NCBI GenBank assembly: GCA_034509735.1
Contig: JACGWO010000008.1
Coordinates: 17,185,864 to 17,249,863 of the forward strand
Reading direction: 5' to 3'
Origin: Sesamum alatum
Lineage: Eukaryota; Streptophyta; Magnoliopsida; Lamiales; Pedaliaceae
Length of the DNA stretch: 64,000 bases
The notes under the pieces were generated by a model. It worked only from the letters and a program-made list of their open reading frames with translations. It was not told the DNA's origin and searched no databases. This document shows positions 11,215 to 22,280 of this stretch, one piece after another. How positions within the stretch are numbered: the stretch's first letter is position 1; each line of letters opens with the position of its first letter. Position numbers and translations under genes: made by a program.

Positions 11215-11296
11215 AAAAAGAAAATACAAGTAATATTGTATTATGGAATAAGCATAAAAAGAAAATACAATTAATATTGTATTATGGAATAAGCAT
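11215..11296. repeat. tandem duplication, 2 x 41 bp
   Basis: Two almost identical 41-bp units, each ending TTATGGAATAAGCAT, abut the Helitron's right end. Confidence 0.9.
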
Positions 11297-12977
11297 AAAA
11301 ACCATTGTTTCTAATTGAACTTTATTTTCATTGAACTTGTGGGTTTTGTTTTTGAATTGAAAGAGATGAATTTTATTAATCGAAAGTAAAGTGATTACAT
11401 ACAGTCCTGTCGGCTATTAATATCGAACAGAGATAATTACAAACAATCAAATTAATAAAATCACATAAACTAATACCTAGCTATTACAGCAACAAACCAT
11501 CTATGAAATAATTTAAAGTGGAATAATAAGTACTATTTTTTTTTACTTAGATGATACAAAACTAATTACTTCAATTTTAAATTTTTAAGATCGAAAATTC
11601 AATTTATTAAATATTTAAGAGTCCAATTGGTCTAATTAAACTTTTAATTAGACATCCATAATTTTATTTTATTGTCACATAAAATTGTAGCTATTATGTA
11701 ATAATTCAAAAATCTATGTCCTTTCCTCTGATATTTTCATAAAGAAATATGATAAAATCAAATTACAAATACACCAGAAGAAAGAGTATATTAGGAAAAA
11801 GCAAAAATAAATTATTAATTGTTTCAAGTCTCTATTTTTCTTTTATATTTTATCCTTTTTATATTTTCTAGAAGAACATATATGACTTGATTAGTCTAAT
11901 CAAGAAAAAATATGAAAGAAAATGTAATAGTATAAAAAAAATTACATTTCTTACTTTTATCTCTTTTTCTAAATCTGAATACTTAAAGCCTAAAATAAAA
12001 AAATTCAAAATTATTTACTCTATTGGGCTCGTTAATATGAATATGTACTTTTATAAATTTAATCTTATATTACAATAATTATAATATTATTAAAGTAAAT
12101 AAATATATCATGAATAATCAACTGGATAAATAGAATTGAAAATGCGTATATTCAAATAATATTATAATTTAATATATATATTTATTTACTCATTTAATCA
12201 GTAGTTCTTTTTTATTTAGTAGCAAAGTTTTAAAAAGTTAAAATTTTATATATATATTTTTCCTATAAATTTATCTTAATTTGTACTATCTAATTATAGT
12301 ATATGGATAATATTTAATTAGTGTAAAAAACTTAGAAAAGTATCATATTATCTCCCCAATTATAAAAATTATTAATTTAAACAAGAATAATTATCTCATA
12401 GGAGGTACTTCATTATATGACTATCACCTATGACTAAAATACTTTGAAGTCTACTTTCATATGAATTGATTTTATTTGAACAAATATAATGTAATCAAAA
12501 TGTTAGGATAGAATGAAATCATATTGCTAATTTTAATAGAGGAGTTTAGAACATAAAAAGTAACCTTGGTATTATATTTAAACTATATTATCATTAAAAG
12601 AAAGCCCAAGTATCCCTCATTTTCTATTACTTAGTACATGATAGTTATTATATTATTGGGTATGAGAAAAATATATTTGAAGAAGCTTTTTGGATATTTC
12701 ATAAATCTTGTGGTATAGATATCAATACAATCTTATATATAAAATAAATATTTTGTATGTACAAATCTGTACTTATACTTAAAAATGAAAGTTGTCTATG
12801 ATCAAATGATGATTAAGATTAGGACTCTTAATTTAAAAGTAAATATAACACTAGTTGATAACTATTAAAAATAAAGTGATTAATTTCATTAACAAAATAA
12901 CTTAATTAATAGCTCCTTTGAATCTTCTCTTATGTTTCATTGGACTTATGATCTTTAATTTTACAAAAGAAGGTAGG
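11297..12977. other. AT-rich spacer, no gene seen
   Basis: About 1.7 kb of very low GC content. The frame at 11887-12078 is Lys/Ile-rich and has no domain. Confidence 0.6.
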
Positions 12978-13324
12978 TATTTTTACGAGAAAATTTCATT
13001 TTTGGTCCCATATCTTAGGACTTTTTTTATTTGATCCCATTTATTGTGTTTGTCTCATATTTAATCCCATTTGTTCAATTTTTTTCTCTAATTTGGTCCC
13101 AAACAACATTTTTCGTCAAATTGTTAATGGAGCCGTCAACAGTGGTAGAGTTTGGCCCAATAACAGACTTCACGGCTCTGTTAATAATTTGACGAAAAAT
13201 ACTGTTTGAGACCAAATTTGAGAAAAAAAATTAACAAATGGGACTAAATGTGAGACAAATGCAATGGGACCAAATCAAAAAAGACCCTAAATGGGACCAA
13301 AAAAGTGATTTTCCCTATTTTTAC
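12978..13324. mobile_element. Mutator-like MITE with perfect 9-bp TSD (copy 1)
   Basis: The element (12987-13315) is a near-complete palindrome of about 330 bp: GAGAAAATTTCATTTTTGG at the left pairs with GGGAAAATCACTTTTTTGG (reverse complement of the right end), and the arms meet near 13140. TATTTTTAC lies on both sides (12978-12986 and 13316-13324), a perfect 9-bp duplication, which is the size made by Mutator-like transposases. A second copy is at 48099. No coding sequence. Confidence 0.85.
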
Positions 13325-14061
13325 ATTTTAGATATTTCCCTCTTATAGACTTTTAGATTTTAAAATTAATTCTCTCCATGATACTTATCTTTCATCTCTA
13401 TATTTGTGATGAGAAATTCACCATTGTTTATGTGAAAACATCAATAATTGATCTTTTTGTTCTTTGCGTTCTATTGAAATTTTTGATTTTATAATTATTT
13501 CTTTTTATAATATTAATTTTTCATCCTTATGTTAGTTTTACTTATAAAATATTACTTTACTTTTTACATGCCTATATTTATAATAAAAAGTTATCATTGA
13601 AATTAATCCATTTTCTAAATTTACTTCAAAAATGAAATTAGATTATAGTATTTTTTTGGTAGTTGTGCCAAGCAAGAAATAAATAAAAGTTAGCTTTTGA
13701 TTTTGAATTTTATTTTTGAACTCTTATACTAATTATCAATAAAGTTGTTTATTAATGTAATTTTTCTTGTAATAATCTCGTTATGTTTTATTTATTCCTC
13801 ATGTTGGTAGAAAAAGTTTAAATTGACGAATAGTATCTTATGGAATGAATTGAATGGAATAAGCATAACAAATATTGACTAATTTTATAAGTTAAGGTGG
13901 AATTAAAATTATAAATGTACATAAATTAAATTATTTATTATTGAAAATGATATAGTAGAAATCTTATAGACCAAGTAATTTTTGCATTAAATAATAAAAA
14001 AATAAAGACTCGTTTAATTCATAAAATAAGTTTTGAATAATATTATTATGATTTTAGAATT
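13325..14061. other. AT-rich spacer, no gene seen
   Basis: Low-GC sequence without a plausible gene; nothing recognised. Confidence 0.6.
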
Positions 14062-14260
14062 AATATTGATGTACATAAAAATGGGATGGCTAGGCCCAAA
14101 CAGTCCTGAAAAAAAGAAGTGATCCCACGAGCCCAAAGGAATTATAGACTCAAGTGCCCCCAAGGAGGCCCAATTCATCCTCCAGGAAGCTCAGTCCAAG
14201 TCCACCACGAAACTTGGCAGGCCCCCCTAGAAAGTGAATTAAGCCAAAAGAAGTCCAATC

Positions 14261-14875
14261 TGTGGGGAATGACTACTTAATAGGCTTTTCTTTGTCCCAC
14301 ATTGCTTACAAAACCTTCTTTCTTCACATTTATATAGATTCATTTTGCACATTTTCAATTGAGAAGTGTGGGTAGGGGGATTTTCGTCCCGTCCCGTTTT
14401 AGGCGCGCGCGCGTGTTTATAATATTTTTGCAGAAAAAATATTGAAAAACCCACTTTTTCCTTCTCCTTTTTTGGTTTTTGCAGATAGTTTGACTAAGTC
14501 CTATCATATCCGTTTGTGACCTAGACTTGGACCATTCTGTTGAGAAAAACTCGACTAGCTATTTGATTGTTTTGGAATTCCTCTTGTTGCTGACTCTCTA
14601 CAAACCGAGGACTCTTCACTTTAAATGGAGCCTCGGTTTGGTTCATTTGACACAAAAAATTCTGCTTCCTCTCTGTTTCTCTCTACTACTTTTTCCTCTA
14701 TCTCTGCTATAATACTGTTGTTCCAACTCTCTACCACGAGTACACGTGATAGGGAGTGTTGTGTTAATCTTGGGAAGCAAACGGTTCTTGCGATTGCACC
14801 ACAATCGTATCGCATTTTGCTTTCAAGGCAGTGGATTCACCACGACATAACAATTTCGTTTATGTTCTTCTTACA
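14261..14875 (+). repeat. 5' LTR of nested Copia
   Basis: 615 bp, TGTGGGG to CTTACA. It contains a GC-alternating stretch (GGCGCGCGCGCG) at about 14402 where the 3' LTR has an unrelated GC-rich stretch, the most divergent part between the pair. Confidence 0.9.
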
Positions 14876-14938
14876 ATTTGAAAGCAAATGCATATCACAT
14901 CCATATTCCTCGAAACGAAAAACTGTATTGTTCTCTAA

Positions 14939-15800
14939 ATGGCTGCACCTCTATTGTCAAAAGCACTGCCGGATCTCTCTAAGCTCGAGCCACTAGACGG
15001 AACCAACTCAAAAGATGGTCTCAGAAACTTCTCATCTTCTTTGAATAGCTTGAGGTGGACTACGTTCTATTTAAAGATCCACCTGTGACATCTTCTCAAA
15101 ATTCTGAAGTGGTGATATCAACAGACGTGATGAAAAATGCGGATCTAGAAGCCAAGGCCAAGTTCGAAAAGGACAATAAAAACAGTTCGGGCCATATCCT
15201 AAACCACATGACGTACACACTATTTGACTTGTTTGTCAATCAGAAAAGTTCTAAGGCAATTTGGGAGATGTTGGAATCAAGGTACAGAGGCGACAATTCA
15301 GGGAAGAAAAAGTACGTCGTTGGAAAATGGCTCCAATTCCAGATGGCTGATGCAAAACCAGTAATGATCAGGTATATGAATATGAAAATCTGGTGGCGGA
15401 CGTGCTAAGTGAAGGTATGCAGATGTGTGAGATTCTGCAAGCAAATGTGTTGCTTGAGAAATTCCCCCCTCTTGGAGCCAATACAGAAACTATCTGAAAA
15501 ACAAGAAGAGGGATTTGACACTTCAAGAACTCATCAGCCACATGAGGACCGAAGAGGCAAACCGTGAAAAAGATAAGCAAAACTCTATCTCTTCACTTTT
15601 TATTAACGCTAATTTAGTTGAATTTACTAGTGCCAAAGACAGGTTTCAATTTAAAGGCAAGAAGTTTCAAAAAGGGCGGTCAACAAAAGGCATTCAAAGG
15701 AACCGACAACAAGATCCAAAAGGAGAAAGTCAATTGCTATTGCTGTGGAAACCAGGACACAAGGCGTATCAATGCTATCAAAGGAAAGATCAACAAAAGT
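14939..15800 (+). pseudogene. Copia gag, broken
   Basis: The frame opens with MAAPLLSKALPDLSKLEPLD and a GTNxKRW-like segment typical of Copia Gag, hits a stop in FE*LE near 15046, and continues through DLEAKAKFEKD and IWEMLESRYRG until a frameshift near 15400. It resumes with LTLQELISHMRTEE. The CCHC zinc knuckle near 15735-15785 is split between two frames: CYCCG is read in one, GHKAYQCYQRK in the other, as if a single A had been lost from the GGAAAACC stretch. Gag would form the capsid and bind RNA; this copy could not. Confidence 0.85.
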
Positions 15801-16860
15801 CGAACCAAAAACCAACACCTAAAAGCACACCACAAGTCCATCTCACCGAAAACGAGGAGATCATAGCGGCAGTGGTCGTCGAAGCAAACTTCGTGGAGAA
15901 CAAAATAGATTGGATTCTGGACACGGGAGCCTCAAAACACTTCTATTCCAACAAAGAACTATTTCAAGAATTTCATGAGGCATCCGACGGGGAATGTGTC
16001 TTCATGGGCAACTCTACTACTGTCGGAGTACTGGGCAAAGGAAAGGTTCTTCTTAAACTCACTTCTAGTAAAACACTAGCTCTAAATGATGTTCTTTATG
16101 TGCCTTCCCTGAGTAGGAATCTTGTTTCTGGTATTCTCCTAAACAAGGCTGGATTAAAAATAGTGCTAGAAAGTGATAAGGTTATATTGTCTAAGAATGG
16201 TGATTTTGTGCGGAAGGGATATATGTCAGGAGGGTTATTTGTTCTTAACACCGTTCCCTTTATTTCTAATAAAATTAGGACATGTGAATATTGCTTCCAC
16301 TAAAAGGCTAAAAGGTATGAAGCTTATTAACACATATGATAAAGATGAGTGCACTAAATGTTCAGTTTGTGTAGAAGCGAAATATGTTAAAAAAATCTTT
16401 TAAACCTATCACAACAAGAAGCACAAAATTGCTACAATTAATTCATTCGGATCTAGTAGATTTTAGAAACACACTTAGTAAAGGTGGAAAGAAATATTAT
16501 ATGTCATTTGTGGATGATTATTCTAGATATACCAAAATTTATCTTCTAAGAACGAAAGACGAAGCTGCTGAAATGTTCTTAAAATTTAAATCAGAAGTAG
16601 AAAATCAGCTAGACAAGAAAATCAAAAGACTTAGGTCCGATAGAGGTGGTGAATATGGGACTAATTTTCTTAAAGAGTTTCGCGAAAAAAAATGGCATTA
16701 TGCATGAAACTAGTGCCCCTTATACACCTTAGGAAAATGGCATAGCAGAACGGAAAAATAGAACCTTAAAGGAAATGATGAATGCTATGTTGCTTAGTTT
16801 TCGATATGCCTCAAAACATGTGGGGGGAAGCAGTTTTTATCTGCATGCTATGTTTTAAAT
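15801..16860 (+). pseudogene. Copia protease and integrase, broken
   Basis: Protease is marked by WILDTGASKHFYSN (about 15912), the D-T/S-G active site, followed by DVLYVPSLSRNLVSG. A deletion and frameshift then remove the start of the integrase zinc region; the next frame begins LGHVN and has CTKCSVC. The integrase core retains LIHSDLVDF, FVDDYSRY, LRSDRGGEY and ENGIAERKNR, so the D,D,E residues are all encoded, but a frameshift near 16690 and an in-frame TAG just before ENGIAERKNR separate them. Known role: polyprotein cleavage and cDNA insertion. Confidence 0.85.
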
Positions 16861-17054
16861 AGAGTCCCATATAAAAAATTAGATAAAACGCCCTACACAA
16901 TGTGGAAAGGTTTTTTGCCTAACTTGAATTACCTTAGAGTGTGGGGGTGCTTAGCTAAAGTTGCATATCTAAAATTTAAAAGATCTAACGTTGGACCAAA
17001 AACATTTGGCTGTGTGTTTATTGATTATGCACAAATAGTGCTGCTTATAGATTT

Positions 17055-18236
17055 ATGTGTTTAAGGGATACTTCTATTTGTGAATATAGAGATGCTGAAT
17101 TTATTGAACTTGAATTCCCTTTGAAAAATACTCATGTATCTCAACAACTTTCTACCAGTAATATGATTAGTCCTCTAAAAACCCCTTCTTCTCCCCGAAC
17201 TACTGAACTTAGAAGGAGTAAGAGACAAAAATTGATACTAGTTTTTGGACCAGATCTTTTAACTATCTTTTTAACTGAAGATCTGGATAAAATAGATGAA
17301 CAATTTGTTTCAATATTTCTAGTTTATGAGGATCCTAAATCTTATTTAGAGGCCATAACCTCCATAGACTCCAGCTTTTTGGAAGGAAGCCATTAAGAAT
17401 GAACTAGAGTCTATAAAAGAAAATCACACTTGGAGTTAGTAGATTTGCCTATAGGAAGTAAACCTATCAAAAGTAAATGGACCTTTAAGAGGAAGATCAA
17501 ACCAGATGGGTCTACAGATAAGTTTAAGGCAAGATTAGTAGTTGTAGGTTATACTCAAAAGAAAGGTATAGACTACTTTGATACATATTCTCCGGTAACA
17601 AAGATAGCAACAATAAGAACTTTAGTTGTACTATCAGCTATTCATAGATTGATAATTCATCAAATGGATGTAAAAACAACCTTTTGAAATGGTGATTTAG
17701 AAGAGAAAATTTATATGGAACAACCCGAAGGGTTTATAGTACCTGGACAAGAGAACAAAGTATGCAAACTTAAAAAATCACTGTACGGGCTTAAACAAGC
17801 TCCTAACGATGGTATGAAAAATTTGATCGTACTTTAATTTCTAATGGATATAATACGAATGCATCTGATATCTGTGTCTACTCAAAAGTACTTGGGACTG
17901 ATTGTGTGATCATATGTTTGTATGTTGATGACAAGCTTATCTTTGGTACCAACCTTGAAGTTATTAATAAAACCTAGAAATTTCTATCATCACAATTTGA
18001 CATGAAAGATCTAGGAGAAGTCGATGTAATCCTAGGCATTAAAATTAGAAAAATAGAAAATGGATTCTCCTTGTGTCAATCTCACTATATAGAGAAAATC
18101 TTGAGAAGATTTAACTGTCATGATGAAACACCTGTAAGAACCCCTTATGATCCTAGTTTATGTCTTAAAAAGAATAATGGCAATAGTGTATTACAAGCTG
18201 AATATGCAAAAATCATAGGGAGTGTTATATAGCCTA
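17055..18236 (+). pseudogene. Copia reverse transcriptase, broken
   Basis: Recognisable Copia RT blocks appear in order: LRRSKRQK-type linker, IKSKWTFKRKIKPDG, FKARLVVVGYTQKKGIDY, YSPVTKIATIRTL, HQMDVKTTF followed by a stop where the family has Leu, [37 protein letters not shown] (catalytic YVDD intact), and MKDLGEVDVILGIKI. Stops and frameshifts occur at about 17395, 17687, 17810 and 18233. Confidence 0.85.
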
Positions 18237-18240
18237 TGCA

Positions 18241-18840
18241 GTGAGTCGATTAAGTCCTTACACTCACAATCCTAGTAATGAACATTGGAATGCACTTCAT
18301 CGCTTGTTAAGATACCTTAAAGGTACAACGGATTTGTGCTTACATTATAATAAATTTACTTCAGTATTAGAAGGATTTTGTGATGCAAATTGGGTAACTG
18401 ATAATGATAAAGTAAGTTCAACTAGTGGCTATGTGTTTACTCTGGGTGGGGGAGCAATTTCATGGAAATCTGCGAAACAAACCTGTATTTCTAGATCTAC
18501 TATGGAATCTAAATTTATAGCTCTTGAATTAGCAGGTCAAGAAGCTGAGTGGCTGAGAAATTTGGTGGGTAATCTGCCCTTGTGGGGTTCATCTGTACCT
18601 ATTTTCCTACACCGTGACTCACAAGTTGCAATTGGAATTGCAAAGAGTTATGCATACAATAGAAAAAGAAGACACATACGCATCAGACATGGTGCGGTGA
18701 AAGAGCTTCTAAAGAATGGGATAATCTCCCTGGATTATGTGAGGTCCGAGAGGAATTTGCCAGATCCTCTCACAAAGGGGCTAACCAGGAGAGTTATCCT
18801 TGAGACCTCAAGAGCAATGGGGCTCAAACCTTTGAACTGA
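18241..18840 (+). pseudogene. Copia RNase H domain, longest open segment
   Basis: A 199-codon open frame covers [26 protein letters not shown] (first catalytic Asp), [28 protein letters not shown] (Glu region), [13 protein letters not shown] (Asp) and [13 protein letters not shown]. It ends at LKPLN. The domain degrades the RNA strand during cDNA synthesis. It looks complete in itself, but it is cut from RT by a stop at 18231 and has no translation start of its own that I can support. Confidence 0.85.
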
Positions 18841-18866
18841 CAGAATATGGTATCAAACCATATGGG

Positions 18867-19016
18867 AATCCATAGCCCTATGGTTTGGGTGGTCCTCACA
18901 AGGACTTGATGGATGAAATCCATAGCCCTATATTTTGGGTGGTCCTTACAAGGACTTGATGGATGAATCCTGAAAAAGAATGGATCAGGAGGATAGTTTC
19001 ATAGCTCAATCGTTGA
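18867..19016 (+). repeat. tandem repeat in Copia 3' untranslated region, period 50 bp
   Basis: Two close copies begin at 18867 and 18917 (ATCCATAGCCCTAT, GGGTGGTCCT, AAGGACTTGATGGATGAA). A weaker third copy follows to about 19035 (CATAGCTCAATCGTTGAGTGG, CGACTTGATG). Confidence 0.8.
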
Positions 19017-19375
19017 GTGGTCTATATTTATCGACTTGATGAAACTATCAAGATGAGTGTGAAGGTGGGCCGCCTTCTATGAAAGATATTGTGTTCTTTC
19101 TAGAGCACTCATCAGAAATCAAGGTACTAGCGTAGGGGTCGTTAATAGTGCTTGGATTTTATCGCGGAACAACAGTCTCTGCGAAAATAATACGTGTTGT
19201 GGGGGTCTCAACTTAAGGTATCAAAAGTTCAAGAGCTTGTTCACTTTCATTAGCTGAGTTGTAGCCTCACTTTACTACGCATTAATTCAATCAGAAGACA
19301 TTAATGCTTAAGTATTTTTTCCTTCCTTCACTCCGAAGACCTATTTTTCCTAACCAGTTGTCATTCGTGGGGGAT

Positions 19376-20022
19376 TGTGGGGAATGACTACTTAATAGGC
19401 TTTTCTTTGTCCCATATTGCTTACAAAATGTTCTTTCTTCACATTTATATAGAGTCCTTTTGCACATTATCAATTGAGAACTGTGTAGGGTGATTTTGGT
19501 AAAAATGCGACACACGCACGCCCACCCGTCCTATCCCGGTCCGGGCTGGGTTGGCCGTGCGTGATTAAAATATTTTTGCAGAAAAAACATTGAAAAACCC
19601 ATTTTTTCCTTCTCCTTTTTTCGGTTTTTGCAGATAACTTGACTAAGTCCTATCATATCCGTTTGTGACCTAGAATTGGTCCATTCTGTTGAGAAAAAAT
19701 CGGCCAGCTATCTGATTGTTTTGGATCCTCTTGCTGCTGACTCTGTACAAACCGTGGACTCTTCACTATAACTAGAGCCTCAATTTGGTTCATTTGACAC
19801 AAAAAATTCTCCTTCCTCTCCGTTTCTCTCTACTACTTTATCCTCTATCTCTGCTATAATACTGTTGTTCCAATTCTCTACCACGAGTGCACGTGATAGG
19901 GAGTGTTGTGTTAACCTTAGGGAGAAAACGATTCTTGCGATTGCACCATGGTCGTACTGCATTTTGCTTTCAAGGCAGTGGATTCACCACGGCACAACAA
20001 TTTCGTTTCTGTTCTTCTGACA
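19376..20022 (+). repeat. 3' LTR of nested Copia
   Basis: 647 bp, TGTGGGG to CTGACA. It is preceded by the purine-rich tract GTGGGGGAT (19367-19375), the expected plus-strand primer. Confidence 0.9.
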
Positions 20023-20432
20023 CAATCGGCCCAAATCCAAAAGGCCCTGATCCAAGAAGGCCTCGTAGGCCCCCATGGAAGCTTGAAGACTCAAAATCCA
20101 CCAGCCAAAGTCAAAGACCCTCTCACATGGCATCCACAAGTGATTTAGGTGGCATCCACGTAGGATCTCAGGGGGCGCTCCTCATAAAATCGGATAAGGA
20201 CCAACAACCCTCCTGGGGATACGTGGCGCCTCCCTAGAGAAGATCATTAAACCCTAAAAGTTTGGACTCCAGCTGGGAAAGGTGTCTCCCCAATTTCCTC
20301 CCTGAAAATCCGGAGGGATCCTACATCCTTCAGGGAGTCTCCACCGAATCTAGGGGGATGCAGCATTATCTAATAGCTTTGAGGTCGTGCTCCCCTAAAT
20401 TCGTGATCTTCTCCAACAAATTGAAGGTTTCC

Positions 20433-20440
20433 TATAAATA
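20433..20440 (+). promoter_or_regulatory. TATA box of the solo LTR
   Basis: TATAAATA within CCTATAAATAGAGGC, about 360 bp before the LTR end; position and context fit the U3/R border of an LTR promoter. Confidence 0.6.
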
Positions 20441-20871
20441 GAGGCTTCCCCTAGTGGGAAAGGAGAAGTTTTCAGCCTCCTTAGACGAAGCTTTCCCTCA
20501 TATGAGAACTTTTTTTCCTCCAAACACAAGTTGTCCCCTCAGAAGACAAGTTTTTATCCTTCTACTACGACTTGAGCACATATTCTACAACTTTCACCTT
20601 CATGCTTCCACTTTAACTTGAAAGAACACTTGTAATTCTTACTTAGAACTTGATTTCAACATCAATCTCTCATTTGTACACGCAACCAACACGAAATAAC
20701 ACTCTAATTTCACGCATTTACCCTCTTTTATTTCATGTATTTTACTGCATTATTTTGCACTCTAATTGGATAGAGCACTACATTTTTTGCTCGCATCAAA
20801 TATTATAAAGACAATCAATTATAAAACCACTTATGAAATAATTATCATACTCTATGTTTTGAGTGAGATGA

Positions 20872-21062
20872 AATTTTGGTACCATAGTATAGGGGATCTT
20901 GCACCTTTGATACCATACTTCTCAAAATAGTCATTTTGATACTGTAGTTTAAGAGATTTGCAAACAAGGTACCTCATTTTTCATTTTACCCCCTCAATTT
21001 TGAGATAGTGTCACTTTTGGTCCCTAATTTTTTTTTTCAGAAATAGCACCCATATGACTCTA
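20872..21062. repeat. left arm of an inverted-repeat element
   Basis: This arm (TTGGTACCATAGTATAGGG, TTTGATACCATACTTCTC, TTTTGGTCCCTAA, CAGAAATAGCACCC) is repeated in inverse orientation at 24146-24400. Its inner end abuts the pararetrovirus remnant. Confidence 0.65.
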
Positions 21063-21333
21063 TTCTGATCAGGCCAAACATGCTTCCGAAAATAAAATTA
21101 AGCCTCCATAAATTCATACCTTGGCTTGACCGCTTTGTTGCCGGGTATTCCAAGTCCTCGATTTTACGGACTTCTTCCAACCACACTACCGCAGCAGATG
21201 GTTCGCAGGTCCTTGTCTCCTTCAGCAGCAAACAACACAACCCTATTTCGTTTCCTACCTTAGCGTGTGAAAGTATTCCAATAAAAGAGACTTAATAAGA
21301 TTTTGGATAAAAATATTGAACAAAAGCCTTTAC

Positions 21334-21339
21334 TTTATT
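21334..21339 (-). promoter_or_regulatory. polyadenylation signal AATAAA (minus strand)
   Basis: AATAAA lies about 210 nt downstream of the TATA box on the minus strand, as in caulimovirid pregenomic transcription units, where the signal follows the promoter because the genome is circular. Confidence 0.5.
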
Positions 21340-21546
21340 GAAAAAATATTTGAAATATTATATAGATATTTTATTCCTCTATCTGAGGAGAAAACTATTT
21401 AGCCTCTCATGTATAAGAGGACTTGACTCGTTGGGGATAACCTCATACACTGGATATCCTAAGACTTAGAGAAATTAGAGACACAATTTATTTTTTTGAA
21501 GAGTTGAAGAAGTTTTCTGATGTCCTCCATCTGCTTCCTAGCTCTC

Positions 21547-21554
21547 TATTTATA
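21547..21554 (-). promoter_or_regulatory. TATA box of the pararetroviral intergenic region
   Basis: Minus-strand TATAAATA followed by GAGAGC, in the large non-coding region after the last ORF; the expected place for the pregenomic RNA promoter. Confidence 0.5.
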
Positions 21555-22280
21555 ATAGTTCGCGGACTTCAAATCCGGTCTTCATTCTTGCTTTGGATGT
21601 CGATGTCGTCACTGCGTTCGTCACCCATTTTGTCTTTCTACTTTCCAGCTGTGGTCATTATGGCTTGTCGGCCATGTGTTCTCCAGCTGGTACTTCCTGT
21701 CCTGTCTAACTGTTGGCTTTTTGTCGTTTTCTGTCGACAGTCTTCTCCTTGCCTTTTTACATTTTGAGATTTTTACCTCTTTTTTGTAAAAATCCTTTCT
21801 TTTACCCTTTTCTGGTTTCGGTTCGAGTTTGTTATGGGTTACTCGAATCCTTGTCCCAAACAGGGGCTTTTCTTGTTTTTCACAGCAAGGGCATACATGG
21901 TTATACCGTTGTCCAACGTGCATCATGTTGCAGGCCTTCTTCCTTGTGGCCTCTGTCGCTGGTAGCTTGTTTTCCCAAATAAGCATTCATTTCTTTTCAA
22001 ACAAGCTCTCCGCGAACTCTGTGCTTCTTCCCGTCATGGAGTTCAATAGGAATGATCTATTTAATTTATTGGAAGATATCTTAAATGGATACTTGAATTT
22101 ATCCATCTCTGTGAGACAGACTCAATAACCCCAAGCTCTTCTGGTGGATATGTCATCTTAACTCAGGGAAGATACCAGGGGAGCTTCTCTTGTGGCTGCC
22201 TTGACTCTGTTGAATGCTACCATGTCTAGTCTCTGATGAAATGGAATACCGGATGAGACCTTTTCCTGTGATTTCTGGAG
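21555..22280 (-). other. pararetroviral intergenic region
   Basis: About 730 bp between the end of the second ORF and the TATA box. Frames of 76-121 codons exist on both strands but show no domain or virus-like motif; I treat them as chance. Confidence 0.5.

Larger units (their letters stand above)
14256..20027 (+). mobile_element. complete, inactive Copia element with TSD CAATC
   Basis: LTRs at 14261-14875 and 19376-20022 both begin TGTGGGGAATGACTACTT and end ACA. CAATC is repeated exactly at 14256-14260 and 20023-20027. Between the LTRs lie gag, protease, integrase, RT and RNase H in Copia order, followed by a 530-bp 3' untranslated segment. The LTRs differ by many substitutions and small indels and the coding region has multiple stops and frameshifts, so the insertion is old. 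It sits inside the solo LTR 14067-20798 and is therefore younger than it. Confidence 0.9.
14062..20803 (+). mobile_element. solo LTR with TSD AATAT, split by a nested Copia element
   Basis: The outer repeat starts TGATGTACATAAAAATGG at 14067 and ends CTCGCATCA at 20798, so its ends are TGATG/CATCA. AATAT flanks it on both sides (14062-14066 and 20799-20803). Without the nested element and one copy of its duplication it is about 965 bp. It has a promoter-like CCTATAAATAGAGG at 20431, then an A/C-rich leader. No internal region or partner LTR is present. Length and composition fit a Gypsy-type LTR, but nothing coding proves that. Confidence 0.8.

Noticed and set aside
21504..22128. Several plus-strand frames of 87-99 codons
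   Set aside because: They lie antisense to the pararetroviral intergenic region, show no domain, and overlap each other in different frames.
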